From NCBI GenBank assembly GCA_964524755.1, contig CAZGDR010000013.1, positions 1-41,609 on the forward strand: DNA of 41,609 nt. Direction: 5' to 3'. The translations under genes were made by a program, and so were the position numbers. Position 1 is the first letter of the stretch; each line of letters starts with the position of its first letter. The stretch is from JAQVOO01 sp964524755. GTDB lineage: Bacteria; Spirochaetota; Spirochaetia; Sphaerochaetales; Sphaerochaetaceae. Positions 1-7,422 of this stretch are shown here, piece after piece. The notes below the pieces were generated by a model that was not told where the DNA came from, ran no database searches, and saw nothing but the letters and a program-made list of their open reading frames with translations.

Positions 1-33
1 TGCCTTTTGGCGGGAGAGTAGGTCGCTGCCGGG
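1..33 (+). rRNA. rrf: 5S ribosomal RNA, 3' end only
   Basis: The first 33 bases are identical to the last 33 bases of the complete 5S gene at 108-218, so the window opens inside another 5S copy. A T-rich stretch follows directly (GGGCC then a run of T), as expected at the end of an rRNA transcript. The 5' part lies outside the window. Confidence 0.88.
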
Positions 34-107
34 CCTTTTTTTATTTTTAATGTAGTTTTATACGATTCTTCGCGCTACGTAGTGGGAGACTCGCTATAAA
101 AAATTAT

Positions 108-218
108 TCTGGTGGCCATAGCAGAGGTGAAATACCCGTTCCCATCTCGAACACGGTAGTCAAGCCCTCTTGCGCCGATGGTACTGCCTTTTGGCGGGAG
201 AGTAGGTCGCTGCCGGGA
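108..218 (+). rRNA. rrf: 5S ribosomal RNA
   Basis: The segment carries the conserved 5S core (CCCGTTCCCATCTCGAACAC near 136-155), the GCGCCGATGGTACTGC region and the GGGAGAGTAGGTCGCTGCC 3' part. The ends TCTGGTGGC (108-116) and GCTGCCGGG (209-217) pair as helix I with several G-U pairs, which sets the boundaries to within a base or two. A T-rich tract follows. It is the second of two tandem 5S genes; no 23S gene is visible between them, only about 74 bp of spacer. Confidence 0.93.
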
Positions 219-290
219 TATTTTTATTTTTATTCAATTATCTAATTATCAGTACAACAACCCATACTCGACATGGTACTTTGTAGTATT

Positions 291-328
291 ATGCAAGATT
301 GCATGTAACTTTATGCAAATAAATGCAT
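291..328. promoter_or_regulatory. Cluster of ATGCAA/TTGCAT half-sites upstream of metN
   Basis: Four ATGCA-type half-sites lie in 38 bp: ATGCAA at 291, TTGCAT at 299, ATGCAA at 313 and ATGCAT at 323. The first pair is a perfect inverted repeat (ATGCAA-GA-TTGCAT), and the second pair is a near copy about two helical turns downstream. The position about 90-130 bp before metN suits an operator for a repressor of methionine uptake. No SAM riboswitch consensus was recognised. The regulator is unknown. Confidence 0.4.
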
Positions 329-418
329 ACACATCTCAAAAACTAGCTGCATTAGCTTGAAGAACATCAGCTATTCTTTTATGATGTGGTACGTTTATGA
401 AATAAGGGGTTTGTCTTC

Positions 419-1441
419 ATGAGGATTTCACTGAGACATCTACATCGTGCGTATGGCTCTCTCCATGCTGTGCATGATATTAGCCTCGATATCCCATCTA
501 ATACTATTTATGGTATCATTGGGAAAAGTGGGGCTGGGAAATCTACGCTTGTTCGCCTGATTAGTCTTTTAGAGTCTCCAGATAGTGGTGAAATATACTA
601 TGAAGATAAACGTGTCGATAATCTCGCTAAAGATGAATTGATTAAGCAACGACGTAAGATTGGGATGATCTTCCAAAGCTTTAATTTGTTTTCCTCTCGC
701 AATGCTGCAGAGAACATCGCGTTTCCCCTTGAAATTGCTGGTGTTGCTCAAGATGCCATTAATAAACGTGTAGATGAACTGTTGGATCTCGTTGGGTTAA
801 CCGGACGGGATAAAGCACCTATCAGTACCCTCTCCGGTGGCCAGATGCAACGAGTTGCTATTGCCAGAGCTTTGGCTAATAATCCTGATATTCTTTTTTG
901 CGATGAAGCCACTAGCGCGCTCGACCCCCAGACAACTCGTTCTATCCTCAGTTTACTCAAAGACCTACAAAAACGAATGAATCTCTCTATCGTTATGATA
1001 ACCCATCAGATGGAAGTAGTAAGGGATGCATGTGAATATGTTGCAGTCCTAGAAAATGGAAGTGTGGTTGAAGAGGGGAAAGTCATCGATGTCTTTGCTA
1101 AACCAGCCTCGTCCATCACGAAAGAATTTTTGGCCAACCTCACTCCACTAGTTGAAGACGTACCCCATAAAAAGGGTGGTATGGTCCGCTGGTCCAAAGA
1201 GGGGGGACGTTATACTCTCCGGTTCCGAGGTGAAGCAACAGGAGAACCTGTTCTCAGCCGAATCCAGAAACAGTATGATGTCGAGTTCAATATTCGTGCC
1301 GGGGGCATCCAACACGTATCGGGAGAAGAAGTCGGCACCCTTATCTGCGATATCATCGGGGAATCTGAAGAGGTTGTGAAAGCCATTGATGCTTTGCAAC
1401 TTTCTGGTATTTTAGTTGAGGAAGAGGGAGGATCTGCATGA
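419..1441 (+). CDS. metN: Methionine ABC transporter ATP-binding protein MetN
   Basis: This is the ATPase that powers import of methionine through MetI at the inner face of the cytoplasmic membrane. Visible motifs are Walker A GKSGAGKST (35-43), Q-loop Gln86, signature LSGGQ (138-142), Walker B LFCDEATS (159-166) and H-loop His196. Residues from about 260 form the C-terminal NIL-type domain that in E. coli MetN binds methionine and inhibits transport. The length of 340 aa is normal for the family. A G-rich ribosome-binding site (AAGGGG) precedes the ATG. The stop overlaps the metI start (ATGA), so the two are translationally coupled. With metI and metQ this is a complete importer; the specificity call rests on the NIL domain and the MetQ-like partner. 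Confidence 0.93.
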   Translation: MRISLRHLHRAYGSLHAVHDISLDIPSNTIYGIIGKSGAGKSTLVRLISLLESPDSGEIYYEDKRVDNLAKDELIKQRRKIGMIFQSFNLFSSRNAAENIAFPLEIAGVAQDAINKRVDELLDLVGLTGRDKAPISTLSGGQMQRVAIARALANNPDILFCDEATSALDPQTTRSILSLLKDLQKRMNLSIVMITHQMEVVRDACEYVAVLENGSVVEEGKVIDVFAKPASSITKEFLANLTPLVEDVPHKKGGMVRWSKEGGRYTLRFRGEATGEPVLSRIQKQYDVEFNIRAGGIQHVSGEEVGTLICDIIGESEEVVKAIDALQLSGILVEEEGGSA

Positions 1442-2100
1442 ATATCTTGTTTACATTAGTTTGGAAGGCAACAATCGAAACCCTCTCTATGGTATTCATG
1501 TCGACTGTTTTTTCTTTGATTCTTGGTCTGCCGATAGGGATACTACTCTGCGTCACTGGACCGGAAGCGCAAGGGGGGATTATCCCCAAACCTGCTTTAA
1601 ACAATGTGCTAGGAAGAATCGTGAATGTGTTACGCTCCTTCCCTTTTATTATATTAATGATTCTGTTATTTCCACTCTCGAGAATTATCGTGGGAACCAG
1701 TATAGGGACTAAGGCAACTATAGTACCGCTATCGATTGCGGCGGCTCCATTTGTTGCTCGTATTATCGAATCAGCTATAAAGGAGGTGGATCCGGGGGTT
1801 ATTCAAGCCGCCCGCGCCATGGGATCGACCACGTTCCAAATCATTGCCAAGGTCTTGATTCCTGAGGCTATGCCTGCTTTAGTTTCTGGGGTTACGTTGA
1901 CAATCATCAATCTTATAGGTTATTCAGCCATGGCTGGAGCGATAGGGGGCGGTGGTTTAGGTGATTTGGCAATTCGCTATGGGTATCAACGATTTAGACC
2001 TGATGTCATGTTGTTTTCAGTTATTGTTATCTTGGTACTCGTAGAAGTAGTTCAAGTGATAGGAAATAAAATTAGCGCTCGTATGATGGCGAAGCGCTAA
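1438..2100 (+). CDS. metI: Methionine ABC transporter permease MetI
   Basis: This is the membrane-spanning subunit of the MetNIQ importer; two copies would form the translocation path. The 220-residue protein has about five hydrophobic segments (roughly 13-38, 60-84, 95-112, 150-172 and 188-212). The cytoplasmic EAA-type loop that docks on MetN lies at about 116-150 (AARAMGSTTFQIIAKVLIPE). The length matches the family. It starts within the metN stop codon and is followed 49 bases later by the binding-protein gene, so all three are probably on one transcript. Confidence 0.93.
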   Translation: MNILFTLVWKATIETLSMVFMSTVFSLILGLPIGILLCVTGPEAQGGIIPKPALNNVLGRIVNVLRSFPFIILMILLFPLSRIIVGTSIGTKATIVPLSIAAAPFVARIIESAIKEVDPGVIQAARAMGSTTFQIIAKVLIPEAMPALVSGVTLTIINLIGYSAMAGAIGGGGLGDLAIRYGYQRFRPDVMLFSVIVILVLVEVVQVIGNKISARMMAKR

Positions 2101-2149
2101 GAAAGATAGATATTTAGTTTATATTACCCATGAGGAGGGGAGAATCATT

Positions 2150-2950
2150 ATGAAAAAAATTACTGCGATTGTATTGTTATCAGTTCTTATAACGGCCTCA
2201 GTTTTTGCAGCAGGGGTGAAAGAAGAGAGTAATGTCCTCACAGTAGGCGCTACTCCAGAGCCTCACGCTGTTTTCTTGGATCTTGTCGTTGATGATTTAG
2301 CAGCACAAGGGATAACCTTGAAGATTGTTGAATTTACCGATTATGTCACTCCTAATAAAGCTCTAGAAGATGGACAAATAGATGCCAACTTCTTCCAGCA
2401 TATCCCCTATTTAGAATCCTTTAACACAGAGCAGGGATACCATTTGGCAAATGCTGGTGGAATCCATATTGAACCAATTGCACTCTATTCACGTAAAGTG
2501 AAAAGTGTGTCTGCCATCCCGCAGGGTGCTACGATTGCGATTCCCAATGATCCTACCAACGGTGGTCGTGCACTATTGCTACTGGAAAGTGCCGGTTTAA
2601 TTACCATGAAAAAGGGTGCCGGTATTACTGCAACCCCTTTCGATATCGAAAAAAATCCGAAAGAACTCAAGTTCCATGAAATTGAAGCAGCTTCCTTGCC
2701 ACGTGTCTTAACCGATGTCGATGCTGCCGTGATTAATGGAAACTATGCTATTCCTGCTGGATTAAAAGCGAATAAAGATGGACTGGCAATTGAAGGAGCC
2801 GACTCGCCTTACGTAAATGTGATTGCAGTAAAAGAGGGGCGAGAAACTGATCCAAATATTGTGGCTTTAGTAAAAGCTCTACAGAGCCAGGAAATTAAAG
2901 ACTTTGTTGCTGAAACTTATCCTAACGGTGAAGTTGTTGTAGTATTCTAA
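2150..2950 (+). CDS. metQ: Methionine-binding protein MetQ (NlpA family)
   Basis: This is the periplasmic substrate-binding subunit, delivering methionine to MetNI. The N-terminus has a Lys-rich start and a hydrophobic core ending SVFAAGVKEE near residue 22, which reads as an export signal. The mature part shows NlpA-family signatures: a LTVGATPEPHA start, a DGQIDANFFQHIPYL segment and IAIPNDPTNGGRAL. MetQ proteins are usually lipoproteins, but no Cys is present at the cleavage region, so this one may be cleaved by signal peptidase I and be soluble, or stay anchored by an uncleaved signal. A strong AGGAGGGG site precedes the ATG. The length of 266 aa is typical. Confidence 0.92.
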   Translation: MKKITAIVLLSVLITASVFAAGVKEESNVLTVGATPEPHAVFLDLVVDDLAAQGITLKIVEFTDYVTPNKALEDGQIDANFFQHIPYLESFNTEQGYHLANAGGIHIEPIALYSRKVKSVSAIPQGATIAIPNDPTNGGRALLLLESAGLITMKKGAGITATPFDIEKNPKELKFHEIEAASLPRVLTDVDAAVINGNYAIPAGLKANKDGLAIEGADSPYVNVIAVKEGRETDPNIVALVKALQSQEIKDFVAETYPNGEVVVVF

Positions 2951-2987
2951 GTCTTTACGATAGTATGATGCAGTAAGGAGGTTGTGC

Positions 2988-4178
2988 ATGACTCTTGCCT
3001 ATATTACCCTTGCTAGCGTCATTACTGTGGTAGTCGTTTCTGTTATCACCTTAATTTTGATACAAAATAGATTGGAGCGGATGAAGGCACAAGTGTCTGA
3101 AGCCCTCCAATCTTCTCATCAGAGCTCTATCGATACATTAACCGGAATTGCTACACTGACTCACAATCAATTGGAATCGCTAACCCAGAGAACAGGAGAG
3201 GTCGGGGATAAAACCGATCGACAACTGTTGGCGATGAGAGAATCAATCGATAATAAAATGGAACTTATCCGAAGTGATAATGAACGTAAATTAGAACAGA
3301 TGCGCCTTACCGTAGATGAAAAGTTGCACGAGACGCTAGAACGACGCTTGGGTGAATCGTTTAAACTGGTAAGTGACCAATTATCAGTGGTCAATAAAAG
3401 TTTAGGCGAGATGCAGAACCTTGCCGATGGTGTGGGGGATCTCAAGCGAGTATTAACCAATGTGAAGTCCCGAGGTGTTCTAGGAGAGTTCCAGTTACAT
3501 GCAATTTTACAAGACGTATTGTCACCTGATCAATATAGTGAAAATATAGCCACTAAAAGTGGTAGCAATGAGAGAGTGGAGTTTGCAGTTCGTTTGCCAG
3601 GGCAGCAAGACACGAGTGTGTGGCTCCCGATAGATGCTAAGTTCCCTAAAGAGGATTATGAACGGTTACTTATTGCGCAGGAAGCAGGCGATTCTGAAGG
3701 ATGTGAGAAGGCTCGTAAAGCTATCACACAACGCATGAAGGTTGAGGCTAAGACTATTTCAACAAAATATTTGGATCCTCCCCACACTACTGATTTTGCT
3801 ATCTTATTTCTTCCGTTAGAAGGTCTATATGCAGAGGTTCTCAGTCTACCAGGCCTTGTTGATACCTTACAAAGAACTTACCGCATTGTGATTGCCGGGC
3901 CTACGACCCTCACTGCGCTCTTAAATAGTTTACAAATGGGCTTTAAAACTCTAGCCATCCAAAAGCGCTCAAGTGAAGTTTGGCAAATTTTAGGTGATGT
4001 GAAAACTGAATTTGCTCGGTTTGGTGACATGTTAGAGAAAACAAAGAAGCGCCTTGATTTAGCATCCGGGGATCTCGATTTAGCGTATCGCCGGACTGAA
4101 AGAATACAACGGAAATTGATTGCGGTAGAGTCGGCTCCTGCCCTCTCTCGTGATGAAGATGAGGAGGTTATCGTATGA
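2988..4178 (+). CDS. rmuC: DNA recombination protein RmuC
   Basis: RmuC-family proteins limit recombination between short inverted repeats in E. coli; the biochemical activity is not well settled. This one has an N-terminal membrane anchor (about residues 4-24), a long charged coiled-coil region (about 25-150), then the RmuC core with SRGVLGEFQLHAILQDVLSP, LPIDAKFPKEDYERL and an FLPLEGLYAEVL-type segment. I start it at ATG 2988, five bases after AAGGAGG (2976-2982); an in-frame TTG at 2982 overlaps that site and is unlikely. The protein is about 396 aa, normal for the family. Its stop overlaps the next gene's ATG by 4 bases, implying coupled translation. Confidence 0.9.
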   Translation: MTLAYITLASVITVVVVSVITLILIQNRLERMKAQVSEALQSSHQSSIDTLTGIATLTHNQLESLTQRTGEVGDKTDRQLLAMRESIDNKMELIRSDNERKLEQMRLTVDEKLHETLERRLGESFKLVSDQLSVVNKSLGEMQNLADGVGDLKRVLTNVKSRGVLGEFQLHAILQDVLSPDQYSENIATKSGSNERVEFAVRLPGQQDTSVWLPIDAKFPKEDYERLLIAQEAGDSEGCEKARKAITQRMKVEAKTISTKYLDPPHTTDFAILFLPLEGLYAEVLSLPGLVDTLQRTYRIVIAGPTTLTALLNSLQMGFKTLAIQKRSSEVWQILGDVKTEFARFGDMLEKTKKRLDLASGDLDLAYRRTERIQRKLIAVESAPALSRDEDEEVIV

Positions 4179-5167
4179 AACTTACTGGAAGAAGCTTGCT
4201 TACCTTAAAGGACTTTAGTAGCGAAGAGATTCTTTATCTATTAGATTTAGCCGATACTTTAAAAGAACAAAAGAAGCGTGGGCAGCGAGGTCTTTTGCTT
4301 GAAGGGAAAAACATTGTTTTGCTATTCGATAAACCCTCTACCCGTACCCGCTGTGCTTTTGAAGTAGCTGCTTTTGACGAAGGAGCACAAGTCACGTACC
4401 TTACCAACAGTCAGATGGGGAAAAAAGAATCTATTGAAGACACAGCTCAGGTTCTAGGGCGCTTTTATGATGGCATCCAATATCGTGGTAGTAGTCAACG
4501 ATTAGTTGAAGATCTGGCTCGTTATTCTCACATACCGGTTTGGAATGGTCTGACCGATGATGATCATCCTACTCAAGTCCTTGCCGATTTCATGACGGCA
4601 CGGGAACATCTCGATAAACCTCTTAATAACATGAAGTTAGTATATGTGGGAGACGGCAGAAATAATGTAGCTAATGGGCTCATGATTGGAGCTGCGAAAG
4701 TGGGTATGAACTTTGTAGTTGCTTCACCTAAAGAACTGTTTCCTAAGCAAAGTTTAATTGATTCTCTCGCTAAAGACATCAAGGAGACTGGCGCCTCAAT
4801 TACCTGTGAAGAAGATCCCTTCAAAGCCGTTAAAGAGGCCGATATCATCTACACTGATGTGTGGGTTTCAATGGGAGAAGAGGATCAGGAGGCCAAGCGG
4901 ATAGCCCTGCTTGCCCCGTATCAAGTTACGATGGATCTATTAAAAGCTTCAGGTAATCCAGCTGTTATTTTCGAGCACTGTCTACCGGCATTTCACAACC
5001 TTGAAACTAGTGTAGCCCAAGATATAAACCGAAAGTATGGCTTAGAGGAGATGGAAGTCACGGATGAGGTATTTAGAAGTCCTTATTCAGTGGTTTTCGA
5101 TGAAGCAGAAAATCGGCTTCATACCATTAAAGCCGTGATGGTAGCTACCCTGAGCGATAAACTCTAA
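4175..5167 (+). CDS. argF: Ornithine carbamoyltransferase
   Basis: The enzyme interconverts ornithine plus carbamoyl phosphate and citrulline plus phosphate in the cytoplasm. Visible motifs are the carbamoyl-phosphate loop STRTR (55-59), HPTQ (131-134), the ornithine loop DVWVSMG (228-234) and the active-site HCLP (268-271). The length of 330 aa is standard. Neither arginine-biosynthesis nor deiminase genes are adjacent, so the sequence alone does not say whether it is anabolic (argF) or catabolic (arcB). It is coupled to rmuC by an ATGA overlap, an unrelated partner. Its TAA stop overlaps the stop of the converging peptidase gene (shared CTAA). Confidence 0.93.
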   Translation: MKLTGRSLLTLKDFSSEEILYLLDLADTLKEQKKRGQRGLLLEGKNIVLLFDKPSTRTRCAFEVAAFDEGAQVTYLTNSQMGKKESIEDTAQVLGRFYDGIQYRGSSQRLVEDLARYSHIPVWNGLTDDDHPTQVLADFMTAREHLDKPLNNMKLVYVGDGRNNVANGLMIGAAKVGMNFVVASPKELFPKQSLIDSLAKDIKETGASITCEEDPFKAVKEADIIYTDVWVSMGEEDQEAKRIALLAPYQVTMDLLKASGNPAVIFEHCLPAFHNLETSVAQDINRKYGLEEMEVTDEVFRSPYSVVFDEAENRLHTIKAVMVATLSDKL

Positions 5168-6633
5168 GAAAGTATCTCAGTATCTAATGAGATTAAAGTG
5201 ATGTAAAACTGAGTAGCTTTCTTGAGGTTCTCCACAGAAAAACGCTCATCTCGGTTGTGCATCCGATGTAACTCTTTCGTGTTCATACAGGCAGGTGTAA
5301 AACGATACACTTGCCTACTCATTGGTTCGTACCAGATAGCATCAGTTCCCCCGGTCATCAGGTAGGGGGTGGGAATAGATGCGGGAAAGACTCGCTTGAT
5401 TGCCCTTGTAAGAAGAGTGAACTCTGGGCCATCAATTGATGAACACTCTGATCGCAAAGTTCTTTCCATTACGGTTGACGTGACACGTGTATCATTAATT
5501 CGTCGATTGACCCATGCTAAAGCTTGTTGAGCGGATTGGCCGGGTACGAGGCGTAAATTAGCCACTGCCTCAGCTTGATTAGCGATTACATTAGGAGCTT
5601 CACTGCCTTGGGCCATGGTAACAGCGACCGTGTTTCTGAGCAGTGCATTCATCGTAGGACTGGTACGAAAGGCAAGAGCTATTAAGGGTTTGAATAACCA
5701 GAGATTGAGAAGAGGGAGCGCTAACAAAAATGGTGCCTGTAGTCCTAAGGTGGTGAGCATGAGGCGAACAGGAGCTGTCATAATTACTGGTGGTAGTTTA
5801 GATTCTAAGCGCCAGATGGCACGTCCGAGGATGCCCAGTGCCGTGGGATTGTCGGGACTCGATGAGTGACCTCCTTCACGGATACAGGTCAATTTGACAT
5901 TCACATCACCTTTTTCAGCGATGCCAATGACCGCTACAGGATGCGGAAGACTTGGAATAAAACCTTCAGCAACCACTCCTCCTTCATCTAAGACAAATGC
6001 GAAGCTGAGATGTTGAGATTTGAAATATTGTGCAATGGTAGCAGCTCCATGGGAGCCTCGAATTTCTTCATCACATCCAAAAGCTATGTACCAGGTTCTT
6101 TTTGGTTTATGGGAATTTTCTACTAATGTTTCTAGGGCCTCCATGATGGCAACTAATTGACCTTTTGCATCAAAGCTTCCTCTGCCCCATACATAGCCCT
6201 CGGCAATTTGCTTAGAAAAAGGAGGGTAGGTCCATTCATCAGGACTTGAGGCAGGTACTACGTCCTGATGTGCTAGCAATAAAGCTGGCAGTAACGTGGT
6301 ATCGCTACCAGGCCAGCGTAGAACAATATTGTGGGGACCGGCATCTAGAACTTCTAATTTTGAAAAAGTCTGGGGGTAGTTTGCATGAAGGAATGTGTGA
6401 AAATCATTAAAGGTAGTAAAGTCTGTTTCTGACCAATCGGGGGCCGCAATCGTAGCGTATGTTACCGCTTCAGCGAGGCGCTGGGCAGCCTGGATGGGAT
6501 CTTGTATCACTGGTAGGTCGGTAGTGTCCCACTGCTGGTCTTTACTTCTGGCTTGTAGGATAATAGTTCGAGTAACAGCAATAAGAGCCAGTACTACTCC
6601 TAAGATTGGGAAAATCCAGAGTATACTATGCAT
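5164..6633 (-). CDS. Membrane-anchored M20 family metallopeptidase (carboxypeptidase S / PM20D1-like)
   Basis: This is a zinc-dependent M20 hydrolase; relatives cleave dipeptides or N-acyl amino acids, and the substrate here is unknown. Metal-ligand and catalytic motifs are LLLAHQDVVP, GRGSFDAKG, CDEEIRG, VLDEGG and a C-terminal RMHNRDERF; the lid domain carries REGGHSSSPDNPTALG. An N-terminal hydrophobic segment (about residues 3-25) suggests a membrane anchor. The start is placed at the ATG whose complement is 6631-6633, because GGAGGAG lies just upstream of it; the ATGs further out overlap that site. The length of about 489 aa fits the carboxypeptidase S-like subgroup. It is divergent from the TetR-type gene, which may control it. 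Confidence 0.85.
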   Translation of the reverse strand: MHSILWIFPILGVVLALIAVTRTIILQARSKDQQWDTTDLPVIQDPIQAAQRLAEAVTYATIAAPDWSETDFTTFNDFHTFLHANYPQTFSKLEVLDAGPHNIVLRWPGSDTTLLPALLLAHQDVVPASSPDEWTYPPFSKQIAEGYVWGRGSFDAKGQLVAIMEALETLVENSHKPKRTWYIAFGCDEEIRGSHGAATIAQYFKSQHLSFAFVLDEGGVVAEGFIPSLPHPVAVIGIAEKGDVNVKLTCIREGGHSSSPDNPTALGILGRAIWRLESKLPPVIMTAPVRLMLTTLGLQAPFLLALPLLNLWLFKPLIALAFRTSPTMNALLRNTVAVTMAQGSEAPNVIANQAEAVANLRLVPGQSAQQALAWVNRRINDTRVTSTVMERTLRSECSSIDGPEFTLLTRAIKRVFPASIPTPYLMTGGTDAIWYEPMSRQVYRFTPACMNTKELHRMHNRDERFSVENLKKATQFYITLISLDTEILS

Positions 6634-6650
6634 TAAGGTCTCCTCCATCA

Positions 6651-6706
6651 TGTTGTTTTTATGGTGTATATTACAAAATCATGCTATAGTGTAACATAAC
6701 AAAACA
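6651..6706. promoter_or_regulatory. Imperfect inverted repeat between M20 peptidase and TetR genes (candidate operator)
   Basis: The short divergent intergenic region has TTACA (6671-6675) and TGTAA (6690-6694) as inverted arms 14 bp apart. Outside these, a TGTTGTTTTTATG block and a CATAACAAAACA block are near reverse complements. Such a dyad between a TetR-family gene and its divergent neighbour is a typical autoregulatory operator position. A TATAGT hexamer (6685-6690) inside the dyad could be a -10 element for the regulator gene. Exact operator bases are not determined. Confidence 0.45.
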
Positions 6707-6730
6707 CGATAAGAATAGCAGGAAAGTAGT

Positions 6731-7348
6731 ATGCCGAAGAAAATTGATCATGAAGAACGCAAGGAGAGAATCCTACAAACAGCGCTGAAAGTTTTTGCGC
6801 GGGAAGGATATCGTGATTCCAACCTCTCTTTAATTGCTAAAGAATGCGGAATATCACGGCCTACCATCTATCAATATTTCAAAAATAAAGAACAGATTTA
6901 CTATTATGCAGTAAAGTTAGTCACTGGCAGAATGTTTACGAAATATGCGAGCTATGCGTGGAACACGACGGATGGAATTGTGCAAAGGATCCTTAATATC
7001 TGCAACGATATTATTGATATTTCAGCACTTCATCGAGGTGAGTTGACTTCTCTTATGGATGTAATGTTACAACTGAAGAAAGAGGGAACTGATTTTTCTG
7101 ATATTATTTTACGTAGGACTGTGAAGTTGCATATTCTCTTCAAACGGTTATTACGCTGGGGAATTTCTACGAAAGAGATTGTCGAGTGTGATGTGGATAA
7201 AATTACCCAACACTTGGTGATTTTATTGGAATCTTTCTGTTTCCAATTAGCCTTCCTCGACGCTTTTGACATTGAAGGTTCAAAAGAACTTGTCTCTAAT
7301 TATCTTGAATTGTTACACCCTAAAGAAGATCAAAACTTTATTCTGTAA
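6731..7348 (+). CDS. TetR/AcrR family transcriptional regulator
   Basis: The N-terminal 60 residues form a TetR-type DNA-binding domain: RILQTALKVFAREGY, then NLSLIAKECGISRPTIYQYF as the helix-turn-helix, followed by KNKEQIYYYAV. The remainder (to residue 205) is a helical ligand-binding/dimer domain without a recognisable ligand signature. Length is typical. It is divergent from the M20 peptidase, 97 bp away, with an inverted repeat between, so it probably regulates itself and that gene. clpB follows on the same strand after 74 bp but appears to have its own promoter. Confidence 0.9.
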   Translation: MPKKIDHEERKERILQTALKVFAREGYRDSNLSLIAKECGISRPTIYQYFKNKEQIYYYAVKLVTGRMFTKYASYAWNTTDGIVQRILNICNDIIDISALHRGELTSLMDVMLQLKKEGTDFSDIILRRTVKLHILFKRLLRWGISTKEIVECDVDKITQHLVILLESFCFQLAFLDAFDIEGSKELVSNYLELLHPKEDQNFIL

Positions 7349-7359
7349 CTTCTCGTAAT

Positions 7360-7388
7360 TTGCCAATCGCACATTCTATCATTATATT
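7360..7388 (+). promoter_or_regulatory. Predicted sigma-70-type promoter for clpB
   Basis: TTGCCA (7360-7365), a 17-bp spacer and TATATT (7383-7388) lie 34 bp before the clpB ATG. No CIRCE inverted repeat (TTAGCACTC/GAGTGCTAA) is present nearby. Confidence 0.55.
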
Positions 7389-7422
7389 ATAGACGGATGT
7401 ACCCAGAAAATAGAGGTATGAT

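Noticed and set aside
178..360. Open frame of 60 codons starting inside the 5S rRNA
   Set aside because: It overlaps the 5S gene, has no ribosome-binding site and shows no recognisable protein features.
7349..7422. CIRCE (HrcA) operator ahead of clpB
   Set aside because: No TTAGCACTC/GAGTGCTAA repeat or close variant is visible.
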